DNA from: Bacteroidia bacterium
GTDB taxonomy: Bacteria > Bacteroidota > Bacteroidia > Bacteroidales > Azobacteroidaceae
Assembly (NCBI GenBank): GCA_025996895.1
Contig: BNTW01000021.1
Span: 1 to 38,309, forward strand
Length of the DNA: 38,309 bases
Direction of reading: 5' to 3'
Shown: piece by piece, positions 7,296 to 17,549 of the stretch
Position numbering within the stretch: position 1 is the stretch's first letter
How the letters are laid out: each line of letters begins with the position of its first letter
Notes under the pieces: model-generated
Database searches by the model: none
Told to the model about the DNA's origin: nothing
What the model saw: the letters and a program-made list of their open reading frames with translations, nothing else
Position numbers and translations under genes: made by a program

Positions 7296-10130
7296 ATGAC
7301 CCCCGATTCTAAAATCTCTATTAAAGGTGCAAGAGTAAATAACTTAAAAAATATTGATGTCGAAATTCCCCGCGACAAATTGATTGTCATAACCGGCCTT
7401 TCCGGATCGGGAAAATCGTCGCTGGCGTTTGATACGCTGTATGCGGAGGGACAAAGACGTTATGTTGAAAGTCTTTCGTCCTATGCGCGCCAATTTTTGG
7501 GACGAATGTCGAAACCGGAAACGGATTATATTAAAGGTATTCCGCCGGCAATTGCTATCGAGCAAAAAGTGAATACACGCAATTCGCGTTCTACAGTCGG
7601 GACTTCGACTGAAGTGTATGATTATTTGCGTATGCTGTTTGCTCGGATTGGCAAAACGATTTCGCCGGTTTCGGGCGAAGTTGTTCAGAAACACGAAGTT
7701 AACGATGTTGTCAATGAAATGCTGAAATATCCCGAAGGCACACGTATTTCGTTATTGACAAAAATTGTTTCCGATACTTCGTATGACAGGCGCGAACGAT
7801 TGGAAACGCGGTTGAAAGAAGGTTTTTCGCGGTTAGAAATTAATAATCAAGTATATCGGATAGATGAAGTCTTGGAAAACAAAGACTTGCTGAATAGTCC
7901 GGAAATTTTCCTTTTAATCGACCGGTTGACGGCATCTTCCGACCAGCAAGTGATTTCCCGACTGTCCGACTCTATCGAAACCGCCTTTTTTGAAGGACAC
8001 GACTTTTGCATTCTTCGTTTTTATACTGACGAAGGTATTATTTCAAAAGATTTCTCGCGCCGGTTTGAGGCCGACGGTCTTTCGTTTGAAGAGCCGAGCG
8101 ACTTGATGTTCAATTTCAACAGTCCGGCAGGCGCGTGTCCGCAATGTGAAGGGTTTGGGAAAGTGCTCGGTATTGCGGAAGAATTGGTGATTCCTAATTC
8201 TTCTTTATCGGTTTATGACGATGCCGTGATTTGCTGGAAAGGCGAAAAGATGAGCGAATGGAAAAACGATTTTATCCGGAAAGCAGTAAAAGAAAAATTT
8301 CCGGTACATCGTCCTTATGCCGATTTGACGCAAGCCGAAAAAGACTTGTTGTGGAATGGCAACGACAATATTAAAGGGATTCATCATTTTTTCAAATTCG
8401 TAGAAGAAAATTTATATAAAATTCAATACCGCGTGATGTATGCCCGTTATCGCGGGAAGACAACTTGTTCGATGTGCAGAGGCACGCGTCTGAAACCGCA
8501 AGCGATGTATGTCTGCGTGGGCGGGAAAACCATTTCCGATTTGGTGGTTTTGCCTATTGACCAATTAAAACTGTTTTTTGATAATTTATCGTTGAACGAG
8601 TTGGACGCTAAAATTGCGAAACGGCTGCTGACGGAAATTAACAATCGTTTGCAATTCTTAGTCGATGTCGGCTTGGGATACCTGACACTCAATCGTCTGT
8701 CTTCTACGCTTTCCGGCGGAGAGAGCCAGCGTATCAATCTTGCCACTTCACTTGGAAGTAACCTGATGGGCTCGCTGTATATTTTAGACGAGCCGAGTAT
8801 TGGACTTCACCCGCGCGATACACATTTATTAATTAAGGTATTACGGCAACTGCAAACGTTGGGAAATACGGTGATTGTGGTCGAACATGATGAAGAAATT
8901 ATCCGCGCAGCCGATTATATTATTGACATCGGCCCCGACGCCGGACAATGGGGCGGTGAAGTTGTGTACCAAGGATATATCAAAGACTTTTGTCATTCCG
9001 CGCTTGACGCGGAATCCCCCCGGAAACATCAAACTCGCAATGACAGCAACAGTCATACCGTCCGTTATTTGACAGGTGTCGAAAAAATTGAAATCCCGAA
9101 GCAACGCCGGAAATGGAACAACTACATTGAGGTGAAAGGCGCACGCGAAAACAATTTGAAAAACATTGACGTCCGTTTTCCGTTGAATGTAATGACGGTT
9201 GTAACAGGTGTCAGTGGTTCCGGTAAATCTTCATTGGTGCGGAATGCGCTTTATCAAAATTTAAAACAATATTACGAAGGTACGAAGGATTTTTCGGTGC
9301 AGTCGGGCGGAATTTCCGGTGATTTGAATTTGATTCAGCACGTCGAATTTATAGACCAAAATCCGATTGGACGTTCTTCGCGTTCCAATCCGGTAACGTA
9401 TATCAAGGCTTACGACGAAATCCGTAAATTGTTTGCTGAACAGCCGTTAGCAAAGCAACTACATTTGACTCCGGCACATTTTTCCTTCAATATGGAAGGC
9501 GGACGGTGCGAAGAATGTAAGGGCGACGGCGTGATTACGGTTGAAATGCAATTTATGGCTGATGTCGTTTTGGAATGTGAAGCCTGCCACGGCAAGCGTT
9601 TCAAGCAAGACATTTTGGATGTCGAATATAGAGGTAAAAACATCAACAACGTGCTCGACATGACAGTGGATCAAGCAACCGTTTTCTTTGGCGATCAAAA
9701 AGACAGTTTGGAAAAGAAGATTGCCAAACGGCTGCAGAGCTTACAGGAAGTAGGTTTAGGCTATGTGAAATTGGGACAAAGCTCGATTACACTTTCGGGC
9801 GGTGAAAACCAGCGCGTGAAATTAGCCTATCATTTGACGGAAGAAAAGGCGCAGCCCACGCTTTTTATTTTCGATGAGCCGACCACCGGATTGCATTTTC
9901 ATGACATCAAAACGCTCATGCGCGCTTTCGATGCCCTGATTGCACGTGGCCACACACTTATTATTATTGAACATAATCTTGATGTAATCAAAATGGCTGA
10001 CCACGTTATTGATTTGGGTCCGGAAGGCGGCGAAAAAGGCGGCTACCAGCTCGGCACAGGCACACCCGAAACTATTGCCAAACTCGAAAATTCATATACA
10101 GGGCAGTTTCTGAAAGAGAAAATCAAGTAA
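7296..10130 (+). CDS. uvrA: Excinuclease ABC subunit A
   Basis: UvrA is the damage-recognition ATPase of nucleotide excision repair and works as a dimer with UvrB. The 944-residue length fits the family. It has two ABC modules: Walker [10 protein letters not shown] near residue 35 and GVSGSGKSS in the second half. Signatures are LSGGESQR and LSGGENQR, with DEPSIGLHP and DEPTTGLHF as Walker B regions. Three Cys clusters (CPQC, CSMC, CEEC...CEAC) match the zinc sites. The ATG at 7296 is preferred over an in-frame TTG at 7281. An unusual stretch, residues about 566-583 in the linker between the two halves, is encoded by a palindromic repeat element (8991-9045) and is probably an in-frame insertion. 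The gene ends 8 bases inside the convergent methyltransferase gene. Confidence 0.97.
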   Translation: MTPDSKISIKGARVNNLKNIDVEIPRDKLIVITGLSGSGKSSLAFDTLYAEGQRRYVESLSSYARQFLGRMSKPETDYIKGIPPAIAIEQKVNTRNSRSTVGTSTEVYDYLRMLFARIGKTISPVSGEVVQKHEVNDVVNEMLKYPEGTRISLLTKIVSDTSYDRRERLETRLKEGFSRLEINNQVYRIDEVLENKDLLNSPEIFLLIDRLTASSDQQVISRLSDSIETAFFEGHDFCILRFYTDEGIISKDFSRRFEADGLSFEEPSDLMFNFNSPAGACPQCEGFGKVLGIAEELVIPNSSLSVYDDAVICWKGEKMSEWKNDFIRKAVKEKFPVHRPYADLTQAEKDLLWNGNDNIKGIHHFFKFVEENLYKIQYRVMYARYRGKTTCSMCRGTRLKPQAMYVCVGGKTISDLVVLPIDQLKLFFDNLSLNELDAKIAKRLLTEINNRLQFLVDVGLGYLTLNRLSSTLSGGESQRINLATSLGSNLMGSLYILDEPSIGLHPRDTHLLIKVLRQLQTLGNTVIVVEHDEEIIRAADYIIDIGPDAGQWGGEVVYQGYIKDFCHSALDAESPRKHQTRNDSNSHTVRYLTGVEKIEIPKQRRKWNNYIEVKGARENNLKNIDVRFPLNVMTVVTGVSGSGKSSLVRNALYQNLKQYYEGTKDFSVQSGGISGDLNLIQHVEFIDQNPIGRSSRSNPVTYIKAYDEIRKLFAEQPLAKQLHLTPAHFSFNMEGGRCEECKGDGVITVEMQFMADVVLECEACHGKRFKQDILDVEYRGKNINNVLDMTVDQATVFFGDQKDSLEKKIAKRLQSLQEVGLGYVKLGQSSITLSGGENQRVKLAYHLTEEKAQPTLFIFDEPTTGLHFHDIKTLMRAFDALIARGHTLIIIEHNLDVIKMADHVIDLGPEGGEKGGYQLGTGTPETIAKLENSYTGQFLKEKIK
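8991..9045. repeat. Palindromic repeat element inserted in frame in uvrA
   Basis: The element is bounded by TGTCATT (8991-8997) and AATGACA (9039-9045). It carries a perfect inner palindrome, ATTCCGCG / CGCGGAAT around CTTGA (8995-9015). This is the look of the dispersed TGTCATTCC...GGAAT intergenic repeats found in many bacteria, but here it is translated within uvrA ([10 protein letters not shown] and following). Confidence 0.75.
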
Positions 10131-10839
10131 AACCTATTCTGATTTTTTTTTGTAGTTTATAGAATACTTGTGAATTAAAATGTCTGCCCAATATTCCGAA
10201 AGGAGAATAAGATTTTTGGAGTACATGGAAATAAATAGAAAATATTTTTTCCAGATCCTGAAAGCGAAATCCGATATGTTCCCAAAGATAATCATCTCCT
10301 TGTCTGTAATCTAATATGGGCTTCCCCAGAAAAGCATAAAAAATATTCTTGTATGAATATAAATATTGGTATTTTCTGTTGCAACTTCTTTTTCTGATAC
10401 TGTTTTTAATCAAAGAAGGAATCCCTGTTTCAACAGGAACGGATACAATTAGTATACCGTCTTTTTTTAATACGCTAACTATTTGCTCTATCAGTTCGAT
10501 TTGTTTTTGTTCGGTAAAATATTCCAGCACTTCAAAGCATGTAACATAGTTCAAGTCGCTGGAATTAACAAGTATTTGTACTTTTTCCCACGAATTAACT
10601 ATGCAGACAGTATTATTTTCTATCGGATCAAGTATAGGTTCAAATCCCAGTAAATCAATTTTTCCGCTATATGATTCCTTTAATTGATTTAAAAAGAAAC
10701 CATCTCCGCACCCAAAATCTAATAAACGAATATCGTCATTCGCTTGTATCAAATCAATCGCACGTTTAAATCGTTTTTGATGAGCAAAACGTTTGAATAC
10801 GTTTTTAGAATGATAGGTATAGTTACTGTAATTTGACAT
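10123..10839 (-). CDS. Class I SAM-dependent methyltransferase
   Basis: This is a 238-residue Rossmann-fold methyltransferase. Motif I is LLDFGCGDGFF (about 39-49), then GFEP at the acidic loop, and CFEVLEYF in the position of motif II. IVSVPVETG follows, as in the Methyltransf_11/23 group. The substrate cannot be told; relatives act on small molecules, quinones or sugars. The gene is visibly more AT-rich than metG and uvrA, which hints at separate origin. It starts 12 bases after the metG stop on the same strand, so it is probably read from the metG transcript. Its 3' end overlaps uvrA by 8 bases in convergent orientation. Confidence 0.8.
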   Translation of the reverse strand: MSNYSNYTYHSKNVFKRFAHQKRFKRAIDLIQANDDIRLLDFGCGDGFFLNQLKESYSGKIDLLGFEPILDPIENNTVCIVNSWEKVQILVNSSDLNYVTCFEVLEYFTEQKQIELIEQIVSVLKKDGILIVSVPVETGIPSLIKNSIRKRSCNRKYQYLYSYKNIFYAFLGKPILDYRQGDDYLWEHIGFRFQDLEKIFSIYFHVLQKSYSPFGILGRHFNSQVFYKLQKKIRIGFT

Positions 10840-10851
10840 ATTTACAAAATT

Positions 10852-12909
10852 TTACCCCACCGCACTCCCCGGCTCTGTTTCCCGCTGCGGTTGAATAATC
10901 GCCAGCCCGCCATCTGCATTTTCGGCCGATAAAATCATGCCTTGCGATTCAATACCTTTGATTTTTCGAGGCGCAAAATTGGCAATAAAGCAGATATTTT
11001 TGCCGACCAGTTCTTCCGGCTGATAGTGTTGTGCAATGCCCGAAAGAATGGTACGCCCGCCCAAACCATCGTCAATTTTGAATTGCAGCAGTTTATCGGC
11101 TTTGGGAACTTTCACGCATTCCAACACTTTCCCCACGCGAATATCCAGCTTGGTAAAATCTTCAAAATCAATCGTTTGTTTGACGGGTGCTGCTTGGTGA
11201 TTTTTCAATTCGTTGGCTTTCTTGGCATCGTTCAATTTTTGGACTTGCTTTTCAATCACCTCGTCTTCAATTTTCTCAAACAGCAATTCCGGCTGATTTA
11301 ACGCGTGACCGGCTTTCAACAAATTGATATTTCCCAAATCCGCCCATTTCAACTGCGTATTATTGATTAACTGCTTGATTTTCTCGGACGAAAGCGGCAG
11401 AAACGGCTCGAACGCAATAGCCAGATTGGCCGTAATCTGCAAAGCGATATTCAAAATCGTTGCTGTTCGTTCTTCATCGGTCTTATAAACCTTCCAAGGC
11501 TCTGTCTCAGCCAGATACTTATTGCCGATACGTGCCAAATTCATGGCCTCTTTCAACGCTTCGCGGAAACGGAATTCCTCTAAAAAGTTTTCGATTTTTG
11601 ATTTTTGATTTTCGATTTCAGCTAAAATTTCGTTGTCGTAACCGGTCAAAGCACCGCGAGCCGGAATTTTTCCATCGAAATATTTATGTGTCAAAACCAT
11701 CGCGCGATTGATGAAATTGCCCAAAACGGCAACCAATTCATTATTGTTGCGTGCCTGAAAATCTTTCCAGGTGAAATCGTTGTCCTTTGTTTCGGGCGCA
11801 TTAGCGGTTAATACATAGCGCAATACATCTTGTTTGCCGGGAAAATCTTCCAGATATTCGTGCAACCACACCGCCCAGTTGCGCGAAGTGGAAATTTTGT
11901 CACCTTCCAAATTCAAAAATTCGTTTGCCGGAACATTTTCGGGCAAAATATACGTTCCGTCGGCTTTCAACATCGCCGGAAAAACAATGCAGTGAAACAC
12001 GATATTGTCTTTTCCGATAAAATGCACCAGTTTGGTCGTTTCGTCTTTCCACCATTTTTGCCAATCGCCAAACGTATCCGGCTGATTTTCACAGAGTTCA
12101 ATCGTATTCGAAATGTAGCCAACCGGAGCATCAAACCACACATAAAGCACTTTTCCTTCCGCGCCTTCCACCGGAACAGGAACGCCCCAATCCAAGTCGC
12201 GGCTCACTGCACGCGGTTGTAATCCCATATCCAGCCACGATTTGCATTGTCCATAAACGTTTGATTTCCATTCTTTGTGGTCTTCCAAAATCCACTGTTT
12301 CAACCACGCTTCGTGCTTATCTAAAGGCAGATACCAATGTTTAGTTGCTTTCAAAACCGGAACACTACCCGAAATCGCCGACTTCGGATTAATCAATTCC
12401 AACGGACTCAACGATGTTCCGCAGGCTTCGCATTGGTCGCCATACGCATGTTCGTTTCCGCAATGTGGACAAGTACCGGTGATGTAGCGGTCAGCCAAAA
12501 ACTGTTTCACTTCCTCGTCGTAATATTGTTCCGAAGTTTTTTCGATAAATTCACCTTTATCATACAGTTTCCGGAAAAAATCGGAAGCGGTTTGATGGTG
12601 GATTTCCGAAGACGTGCGGGAATAAATATCGAAGGTAATCCCGAAATCTTCAAACGATTTTTTGATAATATAATGGTAACGATCAACTACTTCCTGTGGT
12701 GTAACTCCTTCTGCTTTAGCTTTTAAGGCGATAGGAACACCATGCTCGTCCGAACCGCCGATAAACAACACCTCCTCGCCTTTCAAGCGGAGGTAGCGTG
12801 CATAAATATCTGCGGGAACATAAACGCCCGCCAAATGTCCAATATGTACCGGTCCGTTGGCGTAAGGCAGTGCAGAAGTAATCAACGTTCTTTCAAATAC
12901 TTTGCTCAT
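10852..12909 (-). CDS. metG: Methionyl-tRNA synthetase
   Basis: This enzyme charges tRNA-Met in the cytoplasm. The 685-residue protein has the HIGH motif as HIGH at 22-25 in [11 protein letters not shown]. The zinc knuckle has the CPHC...CEAC pattern near 147-163. The KMSKS loop appears as KISTS near 338-342. An anticodon-binding helical domain follows, and the last 100 residues are an EMAPII-like tRNA-binding domain (DIRVGKVLE). Residues about 430-441 ([12 protein letters not shown]) are encoded by a period-7 DNA repeat and form an unusual insertion-like linker. A -7 element sits about 20 bases before the start. Confidence 0.97.
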   Translation of the reverse strand: MSKVFERTLITSALPYANGPVHIGHLAGVYVPADIYARYLRLKGEEVLFIGGSDEHGVPIALKAKAEGVTPQEVVDRYHYIIKKSFEDFGITFDIYSRTSSEIHHQTASDFFRKLYDKGEFIEKTSEQYYDEEVKQFLADRYITGTCPHCGNEHAYGDQCEACGTSLSPLELINPKSAISGSVPVLKATKHWYLPLDKHEAWLKQWILEDHKEWKSNVYGQCKSWLDMGLQPRAVSRDLDWGVPVPVEGAEGKVLYVWFDAPVGYISNTIELCENQPDTFGDWQKWWKDETTKLVHFIGKDNIVFHCIVFPAMLKADGTYILPENVPANEFLNLEGDKISTSRNWAVWLHEYLEDFPGKQDVLRYVLTANAPETKDNDFTWKDFQARNNNELVAVLGNFINRAMVLTHKYFDGKIPARGALTGYDNEILAEIENQKSKIENFLEEFRFREALKEAMNLARIGNKYLAETEPWKVYKTDEERTATILNIALQITANLAIAFEPFLPLSSEKIKQLINNTQLKWADLGNINLLKAGHALNQPELLFEKIEDEVIEKQVQKLNDAKKANELKNHQAAPVKQTIDFEDFTKLDIRVGKVLECVKVPKADKLLQFKIDDGLGGRTILSGIAQHYQPEELVGKNICFIANFAPRKIKGIESQGMILSAENADGGLAIIQPQRETEPGSAVG
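11587..11621. repeat. Period-7 tandem repeat inside metG
   Basis: Five consecutive seven-base units (GTTTTCG, ATTTTTG twice, ATTTTCG, ATTTCAG on the plus strand) lie in frame within the coding sequence. Because 35 is not a multiple of 3, exact unit gain or loss would shift the frame. Confidence 0.8.
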
Positions 12910-12929
12910 AATCCAATTTTTATGGAGTG

Positions 12930-12937
12930 CAAAGGTA
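12930..12937 (-). promoter_or_regulatory. -7 promoter element TACCTTTG of metG
   Basis: A TAnnTTTG match read leftward, 20 bases before the metG ATG. Confidence 0.65.
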
Positions 12938-13024
12938 CGAAAAATTCACTAACCTTCTTGTTATATGCGGAATAAATTGTAATTTCCCGGCACATTTTGC
13001 ATAAATCTCGGCTTTGCTTTCGAT

Positions 13025-15109
13025 TTATTTATACACCCGAACAACAAACGATTGGTTTTTGGCTAATGTTATTTTTAGGGGCTTGACCGTATTTCCGATT
13101 TCTTTTCCAAGATATAAATCTCTGATTTTATAGATATTATCTTTGGAAAAAGCGACTTCGTATCCAAAAACTTCGTCTTTAATTATCTGTTTATTCCAAT
13201 CGAAAACGAACGCTGCCGTATCACCGGAATGATTGAAGAAGCAAATGCCCCATTCATTGTTTGCCAACGGTTTCACCCATATTTCTACGTTTCCGATTGC
13301 AGTATATTTGAAACCCTGAATGCCTGACGCATCCTGACTTAATGCAATAATATCCTTATTTTTCAGGATTTGCAAAGTTTCTTGGTTTATATTTCGCAAA
13401 TCGTTACCGAGAATGAGAGGAGAATTGAGTATCGCCCACAGCGTAAAATGCGTTTGATTTTCGTGGAAAGCCAGGTCACCGTTGCCCACTTCCAGCATAT
13501 CCATATCGTTCCAATGACCGGGGCCGGCTGATTTACGTAAAACGTTGTTGTCGTGCAGGTTGAGGATTTGTACTGCGCCCCATGCCTGCCAGGATCCATA
13601 GTCTTTGATACAATCAAAACAGGCATAAATATCGCCGGTAGTGCGCCAGCTATGTCCGATGTTTTGCGCCCATTCCCAGGGTTTGGCTGTTCCCCATTCG
13701 CACATACTGAAAAATACCGGTCGTCCGGCGGCGTACAAAGCGTCGCGCATCGTAGTGTAAGCTTCCTTGGCGTTCAATTCACCGGTGTCGCACCAATCGT
13801 ATTTTAAATAATCTACCCCCCATTCGGCATATTTCAAAGCGTCTTGATATTCGTGCCCGCGACTTCCGGGATAACCGGCACAAGTTTTGTTTCCCGCACA
13901 ATTATACAAACCGAATTTTAAGCCTTTGGAATGCACATAGTCGGCCACTACTTTCATTCCGTTCGGAAATTTTTCGGGGTGAGGCACTAAATTTCCCTGT
14001 GCGTCCCGCTGCATGTCCATCCAACCGTCGTCCAACAGGATATATTCGTAACCGGCCTCTTTCAACCCTAAATCCACAAACAAATCCGCCATGTCTTTTA
14101 TCAATTTTTCTTCGATATTAACCGCGAACGTATTCCAACTGTTCCAGCCCATTTGGGGCGTTTTTCCCAGATTTTCAAATTTTCGGGTAGAAACCAATTC
14201 TATACGATATTTCGGACGAAGGCTGATGGCATCAACCTTCGGAAAATCCGGCGGAACAGATTGTGTTACCTTACCGGTCGCCGCCCATTCGCTTCCACGA
14301 AGCAAAGTAACCTGAAAACCAGTGCACTGCATGGAAATATTATCGTCCAACGTTTTACCTGCATGTCCTAACATCGTATGAAAAATACGGCCTTTTCCAT
14401 AATTAACCGTAAATAGGAGAGGCTCTTCGCGGCCTGTTCCACCCCCTGCCGAATCGGAATAAGCGGTATAAAGCAAATCCTCAATATTGCCGGGGCCTCT
14501 CATTTTTCCATATAACTCATCTTTGGCATGTTTCCATTGCTGGGGGAAGCCTTGCACAATTGGATGTGTCTCGTTGCGGGCAGTCAGCACGAATGCATGT
14601 GCAGCACCATGTTCACCTCCGTGTCCCGGAGTCGGATCTTTCACGAGTTCGCCGTCTTTCCAATAGACATACGGCCCGGCCTTTTCATTGCGATTGCCCC
14701 AGCCGCCCAAAGCCGTGATTTCATTAAATTCTTTCCAGGTGGGAAAAGTATTGTTTCCTGCATGATAGATAACCACACCACCGCCGTTTCTTACAAAATC
14801 AAGAAAAGCCTCATTGGTTTGCTGTGGCCAACTGTCTCCATTATAGTCGATAACAACCAAACGATAAGGCGTGAAATCAATGATAAAACTACTCATGTCT
14901 TTGCCTTGTTCCGGCGAGACGGCAATATCAACACTAAACAAATCCGAATTTTGCAAGATTTGTTTCAAGGCTACATGGCTTACCTGCCAATTATGATTGT
15001 TCTGCCCGGTAATAATTAACGTATTAATCTTTTGTGCGTTTGCACCCGAAAAAGCAGAAAACAGCAGGGATATAAACAAAAATAATTTAAATGAGAAAGT
15101 ATTTTTCAT
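13025..15109 (-). CDS. Secreted ThuA-domain / GH27 alpha-galactosidase fusion
   Basis: This is a 694-residue exported protein with a signal peptide (residues 1-25, cleavage near GANA-Q). Residues about 28-280 form a ThuA-like domain (YHAGNNTF, GHGGEHG, GHAG). Residues about 315-694 are a GH27 alpha-galactosidase. GWNSWNTF is at 321-328, LLDDGW near 359-363, and the nucleophile D438 sits in YLKYDWC. The acid/base is D535 or D537 in GHWNDMDMLEVGN. It likely removes alpha-linked galactose (or N-acetylgalactosamine) in the periplasm or at the surface. ThuA domains resemble class I glutamine amidotransferase folds and are common in sugar-utilisation loci; their reaction is poorly defined. It lies 11 bases after the msrA stop, so the two are probably co-transcribed. 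Confidence 0.9.
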   Translation of the reverse strand: MKNTFSFKLFLFISLLFSAFSGANAQKINTLIITGQNNHNWQVSHVALKQILQNSDLFSVDIAVSPEQGKDMSSFIIDFTPYRLVVIDYNGDSWPQQTNEAFLDFVRNGGGVVIYHAGNNTFPTWKEFNEITALGGWGNRNEKAGPYVYWKDGELVKDPTPGHGGEHGAAHAFVLTARNETHPIVQGFPQQWKHAKDELYGKMRGPGNIEDLLYTAYSDSAGGGTGREEPLLFTVNYGKGRIFHTMLGHAGKTLDDNISMQCTGFQVTLLRGSEWAATGKVTQSVPPDFPKVDAISLRPKYRIELVSTRKFENLGKTPQMGWNSWNTFAVNIEEKLIKDMADLFVDLGLKEAGYEYILLDDGWMDMQRDAQGNLVPHPEKFPNGMKVVADYVHSKGLKFGLYNCAGNKTCAGYPGSRGHEYQDALKYAEWGVDYLKYDWCDTGELNAKEAYTTMRDALYAAGRPVFFSMCEWGTAKPWEWAQNIGHSWRTTGDIYACFDCIKDYGSWQAWGAVQILNLHDNNVLRKSAGPGHWNDMDMLEVGNGDLAFHENQTHFTLWAILNSPLILGNDLRNINQETLQILKNKDIIALSQDASGIQGFKYTAIGNVEIWVKPLANNEWGICFFNHSGDTAAFVFDWNKQIIKDEVFGYEVAFSKDNIYKIRDLYLGKEIGNTVKPLKITLAKNQSFVVRVYK

Positions 15110-15120
15110 GTCCGTTCCTT

Positions 15121-15618
15121 TTAGAATATTTTTTTATAAATGTGGCAGTAAGGTTGTGTTCCTTTGTGCTCGTAATACTGCTGATGATAGTCTTCCGCTT
15201 TCCAAAAAACAGATGCCGGACGCAGTTGGGTTGCTACTTTATAGTCCATTTCTTCCAAGCGGTGAATATAATTTTCGGCAATCGTTTTTTCTTCCGTATT
15301 TGAATAAAATAGACAGGATAAATACTGTGAGCCGATGTCAGGTCCTTGGCCATCTGTTTGTGTGAAATCATGCGTTTCAAAGAAGAGTTTTATCAAATCT
15401 TCGTAACTCACTTGATTTGTATCGTATTCTATTTCAATACATTCCAGATGACCGGTTGTTCCTGTTTTTACTTGCGGATAAGTCGGATTATCAAGTTTTC
15501 CACCCATAAAACCAACGGCAGTGGCTATGACTCCCGGAACTTTCATAAACCAATATTCCGTTCCCCAGAAACACCCGGAAGCAAAATAGGATTCATGTCT
15601 ATTTTTATTTGTACTCAT
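15121..15618 (-). CDS. msrA: Peptide methionine-S-sulfoxide reductase
   Basis: The 165-residue length fits single-domain MsrA. The catalytic motif GCFWG is at 15-19 with nucleophile C16. GFMGG, GHLECIEIEYD and FFETHDFTQTDGQGPDIGSQYLS are present in family order (the last about 90-113, given for orientation only). It reduces methionine-S-sulfoxide in oxidised proteins using thioredoxin. No signal peptide and no fused MsrB domain are present. It is the first gene of a probable two-gene unit with the GH27 fusion, an unexpected partner. A -7 element lies 26 bases upstream. Confidence 0.95.
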   Translation of the reverse strand: MSTNKNRHESYFASGCFWGTEYWFMKVPGVIATAVGFMGGKLDNPTYPQVKTGTTGHLECIEIEYDTNQVSYEDLIKLFFETHDFTQTDGQGPDIGSQYLSCLFYSNTEEKTIAENYIHRLEEMDYKVATQLRPASVFWKAEDYHQQYYEHKGTQPYCHIYKKIF

Positions 15619-15643
15619 ACTATTTTCGTTTTAAATTCGATGC

Positions 15644-15651
15644 CAAAGTTA
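15644..15651 (-). promoter_or_regulatory. -7 promoter element TAACTTTG of msrA
   Basis: A TAnnTTTG match read leftward, 25 bases upstream of the msrA ATG. Confidence 0.55.
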
Positions 15652-15683
15652 ATCAAAATATTTGTGAGTGTGATTTTTATTGT

Positions 15684-15924
15684 TTATAAATAGAACAAAG
15701 CAAAGGGTTTATTGTTATCTTCGCGACTGACAACCGGATTCCGCAAAACGACTGTTTCGTAATCGGCCTTGGCTTCTTCCGTTCTGCCCATCAACCTAAA
15801 CAATTGTGCTCTATTAAAAATAGGCGTAAGAATATTCCGGGTTTATAGCAATCGCTTTGTCATAATTCTCAATGGCTTTATCATATTCACCCTTTTCCTG
15901 ATAAGAATTTCCTAAAAGGTGCAT
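15684..15924 (-). pseudogene. Frameshifted TPR-protein remnant
   Basis: Read leftward from an ATG at 15924, the frame encodes a clear tetratricopeptide unit (GEYDKAIENYDKAIAINPEY) and stops at 15814-15816. Dropping one T from the five-T run at 15816-15820 restores the frame. It then continues NRAQLFRLMGRTEEAKADYE and VVLRNP to a TAA at 15684-15686. The fragment is too short for a working TPR protein and has no upstream signal or promoter. It is a decayed 3' end of a TPR gene. A sequencing error could explain the frameshift but not the missing front. Confidence 0.75.
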
Positions 15925-15926
15925 AG

Positions 15927-16019
15927 ATAAACATTGCCAATGACAAATATGCCATCGAACTTGACCTGATTTCCAATATTATCTCGGAAGAGGAAAATAA
16001 GTGGCTGAATCTCTATTAA
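15927..16019 (+). pseudogene. C-terminal coding fragment, unidentified
   Basis: A plus-strand frame ending TAA at 16017-16019 reads ...NDKYAIELDLISNIISEEE then NKWLNLY. It looks like the tail of a protein but has no start and abuts the oppositely oriented TPR remnant. The 485-base stretch 15619-16103 holds only these two remnants and two promoters. Confidence 0.35.
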
Positions 16020-16052
16020 AAATAGATATTTAGCCACTTATTTTAAAATATA

Positions 16053-16084
16053 TTTGGCTAAATGTGTATTTTTTACTAACTTTA
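16053..16084 (+). promoter_or_regulatory. Promoter of the DUF234 ATPase gene
   Basis: TTTG at 16053-16056, 20 bases, then TAACTTTA at 16077-16084. The spacing and both elements fit the Bacteroidetes vegetative promoter, with one mismatch in the last base of the -7 box. The ATG is 20 bases further on. Confidence 0.6.
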
Positions 16085-16103
16085 CGCCAAAAATAGCAAG
16101 GTC

Positions 16104-17525
16104 ATGAATACAATAATTGGTCGAAAAAAAGAACAGCAACTGCTCGAAGAATATTATCATTCCGATAAAGCGGAGTTTTTGGTTGTTTGCGGACGGCGAA
16201 GGGTTGGAAAAACATTCCTTATACGCGAATGTTATCGCGATAAATTTGCATTTTATCTTTCCGGCGCCGAAAATGCAACCAAAGCTGCCCAACTGAAAAA
16301 TTTTAATGTTGCCATAAATACTTACAGTGGTTATCCTTATCCTGCCGTAACAGATTGGCAAGACGCATTTTTGCAACTTCAACATTATATTGAAAACAAG
16401 ACTGCGAAAGAAAAAATCGTTTTGTTTTTTGATGAACTGCCTTGGTTGGATAACAAGAAATCAGGCTTTCTATCCGCATTTGAATATTTTTGGAACACAT
16501 TCGCATCCGCCAACCGGAATATTCTGCTTATTGCCTGCGGCTCTGCTACTTCGTGGATTGTAAGCAAGATAATCAATAGTCGTGGCGGGTTGCACAACCG
16601 GGTTACACGACAGATATTTCTTGAGCCATTCACTTTGCAGGAAACCGAACAATTCCTGAAATCGCGAAATATTGCAATGAAGCGCATACAAATCATTGAA
16701 TGTTATATGATCATGGGTGGAATTCCCTATTATTTAGAACAGATAGACCGCACAACCGGTCTTTCGCAAAACATTGACAATTTATTTTTTACGAAAAATG
16801 GAATCCTGAGGAATGAATTTCCTCGATTATTTTCTTCATTATTTAAACACAGCGAAAATTACATTAAAATTATCAAAGCGCTTGGCAAAAAAAACAAGGG
16901 ATTGACACGCGATGAAATTATTCTAATCACTAAAATAACCAACGGAGGCAGATTATCGAAAATGCTGGAAGAGCTGGAACTTTGCGGGTTTATTCGCATA
17001 GACGACAGTTTCAACAACAAGAAAAAAAACCGGCTTTATCAACTAACTGATTTTTATTCCATGTTTTATCTGAATTTCATCGATTCAAAGAAAAACACAG
17101 CCGGGAATTACTGGATAAATATGGCAGACAGTTCGACCTACAAAGCATGGTGCGGTTTTTCCTTTGAAAAACTGTGTGTGGCGCACTTGCCTCAGATTCG
17201 TCGGAAACTCGGCATTTCCGGCGTTTTGTCCTTTACTTCGTCGTGGCGATATTTTAACGAGGATAGCGGAGCGCAAATTGATTTGCTCATCGACCGGAAA
17301 GACAACGTCATCAACGTCTGTGAAATGAAATACGCTCAAAAAGAATACCTAATTACCAAACGGGACGACGAATCTTTCCGGAATAAAATCGCTTTTTTTC
17401 AAGAAGATACAAAAACACGAAAAACCATTCACTTGACGCTGATAAGCACTTTTGGCACGAAACGCAACGAATATTGGGGAGACATACAGTCGGAAGTTAC
17501 AATGGATGATTTATTTGAATCTTAA
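16104..17525 (+). CDS. ATPase with C-terminal DUF234 nuclease-like domain
   Basis: This is a 473-residue protein of the archaeal-type ATPase family that is common and multicopy in Bacteroidetes. Walker A is GRRRVGKT (about 31-38) and Walker B is KIVLFFDELPWLD (about 107-119). A winged-helix region spans roughly 255-320. The C-terminal DUF234 part carries GAQIDLLIDR and, further on, CEMKYA, the D...ExK pattern of PD-(D/E)XK nuclease folds. The biological role of this family is not settled; proposals include mobile-element or defence functions. It stands alone with its own promoter between decayed gene remnants and a tRNA gene, which fits an accessory, recently acquired gene. Confidence 0.85.
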   Translation: MNTIIGRKKEQQLLEEYYHSDKAEFLVVCGRRRVGKTFLIRECYRDKFAFYLSGAENATKAAQLKNFNVAINTYSGYPYPAVTDWQDAFLQLQHYIENKTAKEKIVLFFDELPWLDNKKSGFLSAFEYFWNTFASANRNILLIACGSATSWIVSKIINSRGGLHNRVTRQIFLEPFTLQETEQFLKSRNIAMKRIQIIECYMIMGGIPYYLEQIDRTTGLSQNIDNLFFTKNGILRNEFPRLFSSLFKHSENYIKIIKALGKKNKGLTRDEIILITKITNGGRLSKMLEELELCGFIRIDDSFNNKKKNRLYQLTDFYSMFYLNFIDSKKNTAGNYWINMADSSTYKAWCGFSFEKLCVAHLPQIRRKLGISGVLSFTSSWRYFNEDSGAQIDLLIDRKDNVINVCEMKYAQKEYLITKRDDESFRNKIAFFQEDTKTRKTIHLTLISTFGTKRNEYWGDIQSEVTMDDLFES

Positions 17526-17549
17526 ATTACGCTGACAACAAGTTTTGTG

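Noticed and set aside
12912..13024. Frame continuing past the GH27 stop codon for about 35 codons without a stop
   Set aside because: No start codon, no recognisable motif, and it overlaps the metG promoter. Openness over this length is not significant.
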